The notes beneath the pieces are model-generated. The model saw only the letters and a program-made list of their open reading frames with translations, did not search any database and was not told the origin of the DNA. 64,000 nt of DNA from Dehalococcoidia bacterium (GTDB lineage: Bacteria; Chloroflexota; Dehalococcoidia; GIF9; UBA5629), in the NCBI GenBank assembly GCA_041653995.1, contig JBAZEK010000005.1, positions 1-64,000 on the forward strand. Reading direction: 5' to 3'. A program made the position numbers and the translations under genes. This document shows, piece after piece, positions 40,839-49,933 of this stretch (the first letter of the stretch is position 1; each line of letters starts with the position of its first letter).

Positions 40839-40872
40839 GTAGGGGCGTTGCTTTAGCTGCGCCCGCCCCTAC
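40839..40872. repeat. Family A hairpin repeat
   Basis: GTAGGGGCGTTGCTTTAGCT then GCGCCCGCCCCTAC, overlapping the end of serA. Confidence 0.7.
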
Positions 40873-42443
40873 AGCTTGACCAGCTTGACCCCTGTGATAT
40901 ACGGCACTTCCAGTATCTTCTTGATGATGGGATCATCGGCCGGCTCGTCCAGGGACAGGATCATGAGCGCCTCGCCCCTGGGCGTAATGCGCGCCACCTG
41001 CATGGCGGAGATATTGACATTATTCTTGCCGGTGATTGTGCCCACCGCGCCGATCAGACCGGGCTTGTCGGTGTGATAGCAAAGCATGAAATAGCCGCCC
41101 GTGGGCACGATGTCGAGCCAGAACTGGTTGATCCTGACGACATGTGTCTCATCACGCAGCACGGTGCCGGCAACGTCCACGTTTCCGCCGGTGGCCACCA
41201 CCTCCAGCGAGATGAGGCTGGCGTAGTTGGCCACATCGGTCTCTTTCTGCTCCGAAATCTTGAGCCCGCGCTGTTGCGCGATGACGCCTGCATTGACCAG
41301 CGTGACGTGCTCCTCGCTTACCGTGTCGAGAAGCCCGCTGAGAATGGAGGCCTTGAGGGCGGAGGTATCGTATTGGGCGATTTCGCCGGAGTACTTGATC
41401 TTGAGTCCCTTGAGCTGCCCTCCCATGAGCTGTCCCGCCATTTTGCCCACCACCGCAGCTACATCCATATACGGCCTTAAAATCTCCAGCAGCTCCGGTG
41501 CTATCTGGGGCACATTGACTGCGAACCTGGCCGGCTTGCCGTTGAGGACGTCTATGATCTGGTCCACCACGTCGATACAGACATTGGTCTGGGCCTCCCT
41601 GGTCGAGGCGCCCAGGTGGGGTGTGGCGACGACCTTATCGCTTTTAAACAGGATGCTGTCGGTGCAGGGTTCAGAGGCGTAAACATCGATGGCCGCGCCT
41701 GCCACCTTGCCCTCTTCGATACCCTTGAGCAAAGCCTCATCGTCTATGAGGCCTCCCCGCGCGCAGTTGATAATACGCACCCCTTTTTTCATCGCGGCTA
41801 TCTCTTTTTCGCCGATCATTCCTTTGGTCTGCTGAGTGAGAGGCAGGTGCAGCGTGATAAAGTCGGATTCCTTGTAGATCTGTTCGAGTGGAACCAGCGT
41901 AACGCCCAGCGACTGGGAGTATTCCTGCGAGGCGAAGGGATCGTACCCCACCAGCCTCATCTCGAAACCCTGGGCGCGGGCGGCCACGCCGGAGCCGACG
42001 TTGCCCAGCCCTATGATGCCCAGTGTCTTGTTGCGCAACTCTACGCCGGTATATTCCTTGCGGTTCCACTTGCCCGCCTTGAGCTGGCTGTGCGCCTGCG
42101 GGATATTGCGCGCAAGGGCCAGCATGAGCGCCATGGTGTGTTCGGCCGCGGCCACCGTGTTGCCTGTGGGGGCGTTGACGACCATTATACCCTTCTGGGT
42201 TGCAGCATTGATATCGACGTTATCGAGGCCCACGCCGGCGCGGGCGATGATCTGCAGCTTACTGCCGGCCTTGATGATATCGCTGGTCACCTGGGTTTCG
42301 CTGCGCACTATGATGGCGTCATAATTACAGATAATGGCCTTCAGCTCATCCGGCTTCAGTCCGAGCTTGACATCCACCTCTGTCATGGCCTTCAGGCTTT
42401 CCATGCCCTCCGGCGCTAAAGGATCAGCTACAAGTACCTTCAT
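40869..42443 (-). CDS. serA: D-3-phosphoglycerate dehydrogenase
   Basis: A 524-aa SerA of the long type. The NAD-binding loop GIIGLGNVGSGVA is near residue 146, catalytic residues lie in RGGLIDDEALLKG and in PHLGASTREAQ, then an allosteric substrate-binding domain (LKIKYSGEIAQYDTSALKA) and a C-terminal ACT domain (YFMLCYHTDKPGLIGAVGTI) that usually senses serine. It makes 3-phosphohydroxypyruvate, the first step of serine synthesis. The next gene upstream on the same strand encodes a class V aminotransferase, which fits the second step. Confidence 0.95.
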   Translation of the reverse strand: MKVLVADPLAPEGMESLKAMTEVDVKLGLKPDELKAIICNYDAIIVRSETQVTSDIIKAGSKLQIIARAGVGLDNVDINAATQKGIMVVNAPTGNTVAAAEHTMALMLALARNIPQAHSQLKAGKWNRKEYTGVELRNKTLGIIGLGNVGSGVAARAQGFEMRLVGYDPFASQEYSQSLGVTLVPLEQIYKESDFITLHLPLTQQTKGMIGEKEIAAMKKGVRIINCARGGLIDDEALLKGIEEGKVAGAAIDVYASEPCTDSILFKSDKVVATPHLGASTREAQTNVCIDVVDQIIDVLNGKPARFAVNVPQIAPELLEILRPYMDVAAVVGKMAGQLMGGQLKGLKIKYSGEIAQYDTSALKASILSGLLDTVSEEHVTLVNAGVIAQQRGLKISEQKETDVANYASLISLEVVATGGNVDVAGTVLRDETHVVRINQFWLDIVPTGGYFMLCYHTDKPGLIGAVGTITGKNNVNISAMQVARITPRGEALMILSLDEPADDPIIKKILEVPYITGVKLVKL

Positions 42444-42502
42444 GCTGTCAGCTCCTTACCATTATTTACACAGCCTTATCATTGCGCACGTTTATGAATT
42501 CG

Positions 42503-42587
42503 TCATTGCGAGCCCGCAGGGCGCGGCAATCCTGTGCTCCCGCATGATAGTACAAGATTGCTTCGTCGCTACGCTCCTCGCAATGAC
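42503..42587. repeat. Family B repeat
   Basis: Starts TCATTGCGAGCCCGCAGGGC and ends CTACGCTCCTCGCAATGAC; the ends are inverted copies of each other. Confidence 0.75.
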
Positions 42588-42601
42588 ATTCGATCTTCAC
42601 A

Positions 42602-43687
42602 CTATACTTTCTTAGCCTTCGGCAGCGCCTTGTCCATGGCGGCGAGCACCTCATCCATATCCTTTTCCGTAACAAAGCCCAGGTGGCCGATGCGGAAGAC
42701 CTTGCCTTTCATGCCGCCCTGTCCTCCGGCGATGACGACCTTGTACTCGTCACGCAGAGTACCCGAGAATTTGGATACTTCGATATCTGCGGGGACTTTC
42801 ACTGCCGTCACGGTATTGGATGCGTTCTTCTCATCCGCCACCAGCAGCTCCATGCCTTTGGACCTGACCCATTTCCTGGCCTTGTCCGCAACTCCGGCAT
42901 GCCGGGCGAAGATGTTCTGCAGCCCTTCTTTCAGCATCATATCCAGGGCAACGTCCAGGGCGAAGTAGATAGAAACAGCCGGGGTCCAGGGGGTCTGGCC
43001 GTCCGGGATAAACTTCCTGGCGCGCGTGTAATCGAAATAGAACCTGGGCATTTTAGCCTGTGAGTGCGCCTTCCAGGCTTCCGGGCTGACGCTGACAAAG
43101 GCCAGTCCGGGCGGTACCATCCATCCTTTCTGTGAACCTGAGACCACAACGTCCAGGTTCCAGGCATCCACCTGCACATCGATGGAACTCATGCTGCTGA
43201 CAGCGTCTACCAGGATGAGCTTGCCGGCTTCTTTCACCACTCCGGCGATGTCCTTGAGCGGGTTGGTGGTGCCGGTTGATGTCTCATTATGTGTCACCAG
43301 CACGGCTTTGACGCCGGGATTGTCCTTGAGGGCCTTTTTAACATCGTCGGGATTAACGGCCTGGCCCCATTCATACTTGAGCGGAATAACCTCGGCGCCG
43401 TATACCTTTGCGCATTCGGCGAAGCGGTCTCCGAAAATGCCGATGGAGACACCCAGCACCTTGTCACCGGGCGACAGCATATTCACTACAGCTGATTCCA
43501 GGCCACCGGTACCCGAGGTGGTGAGGATCAACAGGTCGTTTTTAGTCTGAAAGCACTGTTTCAGTTTAGGAGTTATGCGGTTCTGCATCTCGCCAAATTC
43601 CTTGCCGCGATGATTTATCATCTGGCGACCGCCGGCTTTCAGTACCTCATCAGGGCAGGGTGTCGGGCCTGGAATTCTCAACTGCAT
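42602..43687 (-). CDS. Class V aminotransferase (serine/alanine-glyoxylate type)
   Basis: A 361-aa PLP enzyme. It begins MQLRIPGPTPCPDEVLKAGG, has the aspartate in LVDAVSSMSSID and the PLP lysine in VSGSQKGWMVPPG. This is the serine-pyruvate/alanine-glyoxylate group. In anaerobes lacking SerC it can supply phosphoserine or serine from the SerA product, and its position just upstream of serA on the same strand supports that role here. Substrate is therefore inferred from context. Confidence 0.9.
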   Translation of the reverse strand: MQLRIPGPTPCPDEVLKAGGRQMINHRGKEFGEMQNRITPKLKQCFQTKNDLLILTTSGTGGLESAVVNMLSPGDKVLGVSIGIFGDRFAECAKVYGAEVIPLKYEWGQAVNPDDVKKALKDNPGVKAVLVTHNETSTGTTNPLKDIAGVVKEAGKLILVDAVSSMSSIDVQVDAWNLDVVVSGSQKGWMVPPGLAFVSVSPEAWKAHSQAKMPRFYFDYTRARKFIPDGQTPWTPAVSIYFALDVALDMMLKEGLQNIFARHAGVADKARKWVRSKGMELLVADEKNASNTVTAVKVPADIEVSKFSGTLRDEYKVVIAGGQGGMKGKVFRIGHLGFVTEKDMDEVLAAMDKALPKAKKV

Positions 43688-43811
43688 GTAGGGCCTCCCA
43701 AAAGATTAGTCCGTAAATTATAGATTATTTGGGCGGGCAATGGAATTCAGATATGCGCATATAAATTGAAAGAAGCATCATTTATCATGTTATTTCAAGA
43801 GTCTACTATAT

Positions 43812-43932
43812 GTCATTGCGAGGAGCGTAGCGACGCGGCAATCTTCTGTTGAGATGACATTCCACACAAGATTGCTTCGCTATGCTCGCAATGACGAGGT
43901 GGACAAGATTGCTTCACTTCGTTCGCAATGAC
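43812..43932. repeat. Family B repeat, compound
   Basis: GTCATTGCGAGGAGCGTAGC at the left and TCGTTCGCAATGAC at the right, with a further internal CTCGCAATGAC. It overlaps the end of tyrS by a few bases. Confidence 0.7.
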
Positions 43933-43935
43933 GGA

Positions 43936-45147
43936 TCAGCTGCGGACGACCTTTATATACCGTCTCTTACCCACCTTGATCACGCTGCCGTCGTCGATCT
44001 TGCCCATCTCCAGGTCTTCATTGACCGTTTTGCCGTTGATCTCGATAGCCTTCTGCTCCAGCAGGCGTCGTGCCTCCGAGCGGCTTTTAGCCAGCCCGGC
44101 TCGCGATATCTCCGCTGACAGCAGGGAAGTCGATCCGCCTGCGATTTTGAGCACCGGTATCTCATCGGGGACTTCCTTTTGCTGAACGGTGCGGGCGAAC
44201 TCCTCGGCCGCCTCTTCGGCGTCCTTCGCGCTCCAGAAATCCTTGACCAGCTCATGGGCCAGGCGTTTCTTGACCGTCATGGGATTGAGACGTCCGCTGG
44301 CCATGCCCGCATTGAAATGTTCGATCTCTTCGTCAGGCACATCCGTCAGCAGCTCCAGGTACGGTATGATCATACTGTCATTGATGGACATGGTCTTGCC
44401 GAACATCTCGGCCGGCGGGTCGGTGACACCGATATAGTTGCCCAGGCTTTTGCTCATTTTCTGCACGCCGTCGGTGCCGACCAGCAGCGGCATGAGGAAG
44501 ACCTGCTGCGGCTTCTGTCCCACCATCTCCTGGAGCTGGCGGCCCACCATGCAGTTGAAGACCTGGTCGGTGCCGCCGAACTCGACGTCAGACTCGATCA
44601 TGACGGAGTCGTAGCCCTGCATAAGCGGGTAAAGAAATTCGGTGATAGCGATGGGGTGCCCTTCGGCGTAGCGGCGCGCGAAATCCTCGCGGGCCAGAAA
44701 TTGCGCCACGGTAAACTTCGAGGTCAGCCGGATGATATCTTCCAGGCCGAATATACCCTTCTCGAACCAGGGGCTCTGCCAGCGCACCTCGGTCCTGTCC
44801 TTATCCACGATTTTGAAGAACTGTTCCATATATGTCTGGGCGTTGGCTTTTACCTGATCCCCTGTGAGCATGGGACGTGTGGCCGATCGCCCCGTGGGGT
44901 CGCCGATGCGGGCGGTCCAGTCCCCCACGATAAGCACCACCTGGTGCCCGAGCTGCTGGAACTGTCGCAGCTTGCGCAGCCCAACCACGTGGCCCATATG
45001 TATGTCCGTGAAGCTGGGATCGAAGCCCTGCTTTAGACGCAGCGGGCGGCCGGACTGCATCATCTTGAGCAGCTCTTCCTCATTAATAATCTGGCTTACA
45101 CCCCGTCGGAAGAGGCGTTTGAATTCGGTGTCCGATAGTTTCTTCAT
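43936..45147 (-). CDS. tyrS: Tyrosyl-tRNA synthetase
   Basis: A 403-aa class I synthetase of the TyrZ-like type. The HIGH motif reads DIHMGHVVGLRKL near residue 49, and KMSKS is in GVQKMSKSLGNYIG near 240. The C-terminal S4 RNA-binding domain has RAGLAKSRSEARRLLEQKAI and the end VGKRRYIKVVRS. It charges tRNA-Tyr. No T-box leader is visible in the 75-base upstream gap. Confidence 0.95.
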   Translation of the reverse strand: MKKLSDTEFKRLFRRGVSQIINEEELLKMMQSGRPLRLKQGFDPSFTDIHMGHVVGLRKLRQFQQLGHQVVLIVGDWTARIGDPTGRSATRPMLTGDQVKANAQTYMEQFFKIVDKDRTEVRWQSPWFEKGIFGLEDIIRLTSKFTVAQFLAREDFARRYAEGHPIAITEFLYPLMQGYDSVMIESDVEFGGTDQVFNCMVGRQLQEMVGQKPQQVFLMPLLVGTDGVQKMSKSLGNYIGVTDPPAEMFGKTMSINDSMIIPYLELLTDVPDEEIEHFNAGMASGRLNPMTVKKRLAHELVKDFWSAKDAEEAAEEFARTVQQKEVPDEIPVLKIAGGSTSLLSAEISRAGLAKSRSEARRLLEQKAIEINGKTVNEDLEMGKIDDGSVIKVGKRRYIKVVRS

Positions 45148-45177
45148 AATCTATATTCCTTTTAATAACGTAGGAAA

Positions 45178-45226
45178 GCTGATTTAGCTGCGCCCGTTTC
45201 GGGCGGACTTAAAAGTCCGCGCCTAC
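45178..45226. repeat. Family A hairpin repeats (two)
   Basis: GATTTAGCTGCGCCCG followed by TTCGGGCGGACTTAAAAGTC and CGCGCCTAC, reaching the ribF stop. Confidence 0.65.
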
Positions 45227-46143
45227 ATCTCTAATATACTCCTCGCTTTAAGTGTATCTTTGGCCATCTGAATCTTCAGTTCCTCGGCGCTGTTGAACTT
45301 CATCTCGTCCCTCAGCCTGGCAACCAGTTCAATACAGAGTCGCTTTCCATATAGATCGCCGTCGAAGTCCAATATATACGTCTCGACCAGGCGTTTCAAC
45401 CCGCCGAAAGTCGGCCGCACACCGATATTGGTCACGGAGGCCAGCCTCTGCCGTCCCCGGATTGCGACAGTTGCGTAGATGCCGTCCCTCGGCATGGCCT
45501 GTTCCGGCTGCATCTCAATATTAGCAGTTGGAAAGCCGAGGGTACGGCCGCGGCGGTCCCCCGCAACTACCTTCCCTTCCAGAATGAAGCGGCGGCCCAG
45601 CATATCTTTCACCTTATTTATATCACCCGACGCCAGCGATCTGCGGATGGAACTGCTGCTGATCACTTCGCCACCCAGCCTGGCAGGCTTCACGACCTCG
45701 ACGCGGAAATCAAGCTCCTCTCCTATCCGCTGCAGGCAGTCCGGATCGCCCTGCCGGCCATGGCCCAGCGCAAAATCAGGCCCCAGCACCAAACCGCCCA
45801 TATTTAAATGCTTCTGCAGCAGCAGGACGAATTCACGCGCGGAAAGTCCGGCCACGTCCCGGGTAAAAGTAACCGGCACCACCACATCCACCCCGGCCGC
45901 GCGCAGCAGGCGCGTGCGTTCACGCAGAGTGGTAATCCAGGGTATGGTGTCCCGGCGGCCCAGCACCTTCTCCGGATGCGTGCGGAAAGTGACCACGCCC
46001 GAGGGGCAGCCCCTCTCTTGCGCGCGGGCAACCAGGTGCCCCAGCAAATGCAGGTGACCGCGGTGCACGCCGTCGAAAACACCTATGGTCAGAAGCGTGG
46101 GGTAAGAGGTCTTGTATCTGGCCAGTTCAGCTTCAATATTCAT
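45223..46143 (-). CDS. ribF: Bifunctional riboflavin kinase/FMN adenylyltransferase
   Basis: A 306-aa RibF. The N-terminal nucleotidyltransferase has TIGVFDGVHRGHLHLL and the later VVTFRTHPEKVLG and SSSSIRRSLASGD; the C-terminal kinase has GRTLGFPTANIEM, YATVAIR and VETYILDFDGDLYGK. It makes FMN and FAD from riboflavin. Complete length. Confidence 0.95.
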   Translation of the reverse strand: MNIEAELARYKTSYPTLLTIGVFDGVHRGHLHLLGHLVARAQERGCPSGVVTFRTHPEKVLGRRDTIPWITTLRERTRLLRAAGVDVVVPVTFTRDVAGLSAREFVLLLQKHLNMGGLVLGPDFALGHGRQGDPDCLQRIGEELDFRVEVVKPARLGGEVISSSSIRRSLASGDINKVKDMLGRRFILEGKVVAGDRRGRTLGFPTANIEMQPEQAMPRDGIYATVAIRGRQRLASVTNIGVRPTFGGLKRLVETYILDFDGDLYGKRLCIELVARLRDEMKFNSAEELKIQMAKDTLKARSILEM

Positions 46144-46152
46144 ATTTATCTG

Positions 46153-46258
46153 CAGGGGCGTTGCTTTAGCTGCGCCCGCTCTTTTCGGGCGGACTTAAAA
46201 GTCCGCCCCTACGTTTTTCATATTTATCTGCAGGGGCGTTGCTTTAGCTGCGCCCGCA
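46153..46258. repeat. Family A hairpin repeats (three)
   Basis: GCAGGGGCGTTGCTTTAGCT occurs twice (46153 and 46229), separated by TTCGGGCGGACTTAAAAGTC. The two copies are near identical direct repeats about 76 bases apart. Confidence 0.75.
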
Positions 46259-46438
46259 TTCATGCATATGGCGAGCGATATTTTAACACTTATCCACAAT
46301 GCCTTCATAATCCCTGTGTTTACAACCCCCTGTTTACAGGGGTTTTCCCCGCTGCTATACTTGTCGGCAAAACCGCGGCTGACATGTCGGCGCAGATAGT
46401 CGGGCGAGGATAACCGGCTAGTCTCCAGGAGGAGTATT

Positions 46439-49144
46439 ATGAAAGAAATCGTGAAGCGGCTTTCCCTGATCCTGTTAGCTGCGCTTTTATTACCGGCTGT
46501 ATCCACGCTTGCCCTGCCCGGGACGGCCGGCGCAAATAACTGTCTGAACACCGTGTACGTGAACGGCTCGACGGGCGATGACGCCTGGGACGGCAGCTCG
46601 CCGCTCCACACCGCCGGCAACGTTGGGCCCAAGCTTACCATACAGGCCGGCATCGACACCGCGTGTGCCGCCGGGACGGTCAACATTGCGGCCGGCACAT
46701 ATAACCAGGCGGACTTTATTACCATCAATAAATCCCTGACCTTGCTGGGCGCCGGCGCCGCATCGACCGTAATAAACGGCTCCGCTGATCCGGAAGATGA
46801 GGTTATCGGCATTTATGCTTTAAATGGCGGTAACGTACTTATCTACGGCTTGACCATCCGGAACGGGAACTGGAACGGTATCTATGTAGATGAAACTGCT
46901 TTAAATAACACCATTACCATTAATGATTGTGTTATAACGCATAATGACAGCATTGACTATGGCGGCGGTATCTGGATCGACAACGACAACATCGTCACGC
47001 TCAACCGCTGCACCGTCAGCAACAATACAGCCACCTGGGTGGATGACTTTGCACCTGAAGGACGCCGTGCCCCGGCGGATTTATTGGAAAGGGGAGTTTT
47101 CGACGATGAATCAGGCGGACTGGGCGGCGGGATAGCCGCCTTCGGATGCACGCTCAACCTGAACCAGTGCACCATCAGCAATAACACGGCCGCAGGCGAT
47201 CTGGGAATAGGCGGGGGTATCTTTGCCGTTTATGATACGACGCTCAATATGACCGGTTGCACGGTCAGCGGCAACCTGGCCGGCCGCTGGGGCGGAGGCA
47301 TATTCTACGGGCTGACTGAGATCGGGGAGGCCGCTGCGACCGTCAACACCTGTAACATAAGCAACAATCTCGCCGGCGGCGGGGGCGGAGGCCTTTTCAT
47401 ACTCGGGTCAGGATTTGTGGAAGAATACCTGAGCAATCCGGACGCGCTCTCTGCAGGCGCAGTGCCGGGTGACGGTTATGCCTATGAAAACCTGGACGGT
47501 TTTTATGCCCTCGACCAGCAAATTGACGGGGACGGCTTTCCCCAACCACCCGCAGCGCCGGTTGTGCTCAACAACTGCACCGTCGCCAATAATGCAGCGC
47601 TGAACTGGGGCGGCGGCATGTCCTCTGCCTTCAGCCTGTACTCGCTGAACGGATGCACATTCAGTGGCAACCGGACCGGCCTGCTGGGCGGCGGCATAGG
47701 AATGCTGATAAGCCTCGGCAACCTGGTCAACTGCACCGTCAGCGGCAACAGCCTGACCTATCCCGATCCGCCTCCGGGCTTAACCCTGCCGGAAACTGGA
47801 TTTAATCCCGGGGAAGACGGGGTAAGCGGGGATGCCCAGTTGCCGCCGGTCTCCAATGCCGGCGGAGGCATAGCATCCATATTGGGACTAACGGTATTTC
47901 AAAGCGACACCATCGCCAATAACAGCACCGGCAGCGACGTCAACTCTTACGGAGGCGGGCTTTTCAATTCAAGGCTCTCGCTGGCTATTTTCGTCAATAC
48001 CATTGTCGCCAACAATACCGCCGTGCAGCAGGGCGCGCGCAACTGCCTCAACAGGGGTACCGTGCAGTCGGTCGGGCATAACATAGACAGCCTGAACGAG
48101 CTGGGTTTCGATGCTGCGGGAGACCAGGTCAATGCCAACCCCCTGCTTGGGCCGCTGCAGAATAACGGCGGGCCGACTTTTACCTGCGCCGTCGGCATCG
48201 ACAGCCCGGCCTTCAACAGGGGCGACAACGGCAACGCACCTGCCACTGACCAGAGGGGAGTGGCCCGGCCGCAGGCCGTTAACTGCACCATCGGCGCCTA
48301 CGAAGTCGGCCTCAACAAGTCCGTCACCATACCGGTGTCCACAGGACAGGGCAATGCGACTTTCACCACGGATGTCGGTGGCATCACGGGGTTGCGAGCC
48401 CTCGGCCTGATGGATTGCGCAACAGGCTCAAATCTTACCTTCCCGTTCGGATATTTCTCCTTCGAGATCGTCGGGCTTGCGCCGGGAGCGACCGCCACCA
48501 TTACGATTACTCTACCGGCCAACCTCCCGGGAGGGGCGCGATACTATAAGTGTCTAAACGGCATATTTGTGGACTGCTCATCCCTTATGAGCTATTTTCC
48601 GGGCACCAATACCCTGGTGCTCAGGATCAAAGACGGCGGTCTGGGCGATGGCGACGGACAGGTCAACGGCACAATCGTCGATCCGGGCGGTCCCGCCGTC
48701 AGGACTACCGCCCTCGCAACTTCACACTCCTCGACAATCCCACCCCCCGCATCCACTCCGGTGACTCTGCCCAACCTCGTCGTGCAGAGCGCGTCGCTCT
48801 CCGCAACCAGCGTTAAGCCGGGAGACATCGTGACAGTGAACGCAGTCGTGGCCAACCGGGGCGGCGCCGGCGGTACGTCCACAATAAAGCTGCTCGTAAA
48901 CGGCGGCGAGGAAACCAGCCGTCACGTGACTATCGAGAGTGGCAAAACGGCGCTCCTCACTTTTACGGTCACTCGTTCGCAGCCCGGCAGCTACAGCGTA
49001 TCTGCGGGCGGCGTGCCGGCCGGAAGCTTTACCGTTGCCGACCTGGCGCAGCCTGACCTGCTGCTTATCATCAGCGCCACCTTCATACTGGTCGCCCTGA
49101 TAGGCGGTTTTATCTATATGAGGGGCAGGCAACGGCATATATAA
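46439..49144 (+). CDS. Surface beta-helix protein with CARDB domain and C-terminal anchor
   Basis: A 901-aa exported protein. A signal peptide (LSLILLAALLLPAVSTLALP) leads into a right-handed parallel beta-helix, residues about 40-630, with repeated NNCTVSNNTA/GGGI-type rungs like those of polymorphic outer-surface proteins. A CARDB-like domain follows at about 780-875 (LPNLVVQSASLSATSVKPGD). The C-terminus is a membrane span (LLIISATFILVALIGGFIYM) and basic tail RGRQRHI. This span-plus-basic-tail anchor recurs in the other surface proteins to the right. GGAGGAG precedes the ATG. Function: cell-surface adhesion or structural protein, by inference. Confidence 0.85.
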   Translation: MKEIVKRLSLILLAALLLPAVSTLALPGTAGANNCLNTVYVNGSTGDDAWDGSSPLHTAGNVGPKLTIQAGIDTACAAGTVNIAAGTYNQADFITINKSLTLLGAGAASTVINGSADPEDEVIGIYALNGGNVLIYGLTIRNGNWNGIYVDETALNNTITINDCVITHNDSIDYGGGIWIDNDNIVTLNRCTVSNNTATWVDDFAPEGRRAPADLLERGVFDDESGGLGGGIAAFGCTLNLNQCTISNNTAAGDLGIGGGIFAVYDTTLNMTGCTVSGNLAGRWGGGIFYGLTEIGEAAATVNTCNISNNLAGGGGGGLFILGSGFVEEYLSNPDALSAGAVPGDGYAYENLDGFYALDQQIDGDGFPQPPAAPVVLNNCTVANNAALNWGGGMSSAFSLYSLNGCTFSGNRTGLLGGGIGMLISLGNLVNCTVSGNSLTYPDPPPGLTLPETGFNPGEDGVSGDAQLPPVSNAGGGIASILGLTVFQSDTIANNSTGSDVNSYGGGLFNSRLSLAIFVNTIVANNTAVQQGARNCLNRGTVQSVGHNIDSLNELGFDAAGDQVNANPLLGPLQNNGGPTFTCAVGIDSPAFNRGDNGNAPATDQRGVARPQAVNCTIGAYEVGLNKSVTIPVSTGQGNATFTTDVGGITGLRALGLMDCATGSNLTFPFGYFSFEIVGLAPGATATITITLPANLPGGARYYKCLNGIFVDCSSLMSYFPGTNTLVLRIKDGGLGDGDGQVNGTIVDPGGPAVRTTALATSHSSTIPPPASTPVTLPNLVVQSASLSATSVKPGDIVTVNAVVANRGGAGGTSTIKLLVNGGEETSRHVTIESGKTALLTFTVTRSQPGSYSVSAGGVPAGSFTVADLAQPDLLLIISATFILVALIGGFIYMRGRQRHI

Positions 49145-49150
49145 GACTAC

Positions 49151-49232
49151 CGTAGGGGCGGACCTTCAGGTCCGCCCGAACTTTATATGGACGCATCACC
49201 CCATTTGCGGGCGGACTTCTAAATCCGCCCCT
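49151..49232. repeat. Family A hairpin repeats (two)
   Basis: GTAGGGGCGGACCTTCAGGTC with its inverse CCGCCCG, then GCGGGCGGACTTCTAAATCC to CGCCCCTGC. Confidence 0.75.
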
Positions 49233-49263
49233 GCAGCGACCGTGAAGGTGATATAATACCCTC

Positions 49264-49581
49264 ATGGCCACACAGCGCAGGACCAGGGTCTCGAGCCTGG
49301 AAGAGATACGGGAGATCATCCGGCGGAACAGGCCGGAGCTCCAGAGCCGGTTTCATGTTGATAAAATCGGCGTTTTTGGTTCATACGCCCGCGGAGACCA
49401 GAAAAAACGTAGCGATATAGATTTTCTGGTCACGTTCAACAAAGGTATTAGCCTTTTCGAGCGCGCGGATCTATATATATATCTCGAGGAACTTATGGGG
49501 CGCAAGGTTGATGTTATACCCGGACGCAATCTGCGCCATGAACTGCGCGATTATGTGTCAAGGGATTTAATATACATATAG
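49264..49581 (+). CDS. MNT-type nucleotidyltransferase (HEPN/MNT antitoxin)
   Basis: A 105-aa minimal nucleotidyltransferase. The catalytic pattern is GSYARGDQKKRSDIDFLV near residue 38: GS, then ten residues, then DxD. In characterised HEPN/MNT pairs the MNT protein adds AMP to a tyrosine of the HEPN toxin and so silences it. The HEPN gene follows at once (four bases). Confidence 0.9.
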   Translation: MATQRRTRVSSLEEIREIIRRNRPELQSRFHVDKIGVFGSYARGDQKKRSDIDFLVTFNKGISLFERADLYIYLEELMGRKVDVIPGRNLRHELRDYVSRDLIYI

Positions 49582-49585
49582 ACAT

Positions 49586-49921
49586 ATGAAAGATTATTCG
49601 ATTTATCTTAAAGATATCATTATAAACATCGAAGCTGCCCAGCTTTTCATTAGAGGAATGACTTTCGAGCAGTTTGTTGAGAATACAATGACAAATTACG
49701 CAGTAGTAAGATGTCTTGAAATAATTGGCGAGGCCTCCAAACATGTACCGTCATCTGTACGTAAGAAGTATCCCGATATACCATGGCAGACAATTGTAGG
49801 TACACGCAACGTTATTGTTCATGAATACGCAAATGTTGACCTTGCAGAAGTCTGGAAAACAGTCCTAAACGATTTACCACCTTTGAAAAAACAAGTCAAG
49901 AAAATACTTTCAGACCGCTGA
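49586..49921 (+). CDS. HEPN-domain (DUF86) ribonuclease toxin
   Basis: A 111-aa HEPN protein. The RNase motif is RNVIVHEY near residue 73: R, four residues, H, one residue, Y, which includes the tyrosine that partner MNT enzymes AMPylate. The helical lead (DIIINIEAAQLFIRGMTF) is typical. The toxin would cleave RNA when the partner is lost. AT-rich compared with its neighbours, which suggests horizontal gain. Confidence 0.9.
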   Translation: MKDYSIYLKDIIINIEAAQLFIRGMTFEQFVENTMTNYAVVRCLEIIGEASKHVPSSVRKKYPDIPWQTIVGTRNVIVHEYANVDLAEVWKTVLNDLPPLKKQVKKILSDR

Positions 49922-49933
49922 TATTATAGATAT

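Noticed and set aside
46288..46346. A DnaA-box-like TTATCCACA and a CCCCTG-TTTA-CAGGGG hairpin before the beta-helix gene, considered as an origin
   Set aside because: Only one box is present, there is no cluster, no DnaA or replication gene nearby and no strong skew that I can see by eye.
46439..49144. Autotransporter (chlamydial Pmp-like) reading of the beta-helix protein
   Set aside because: It ends in a single membrane span with a basic tail, not an outer-membrane beta-barrel, and the likely host has no classical outer membrane.
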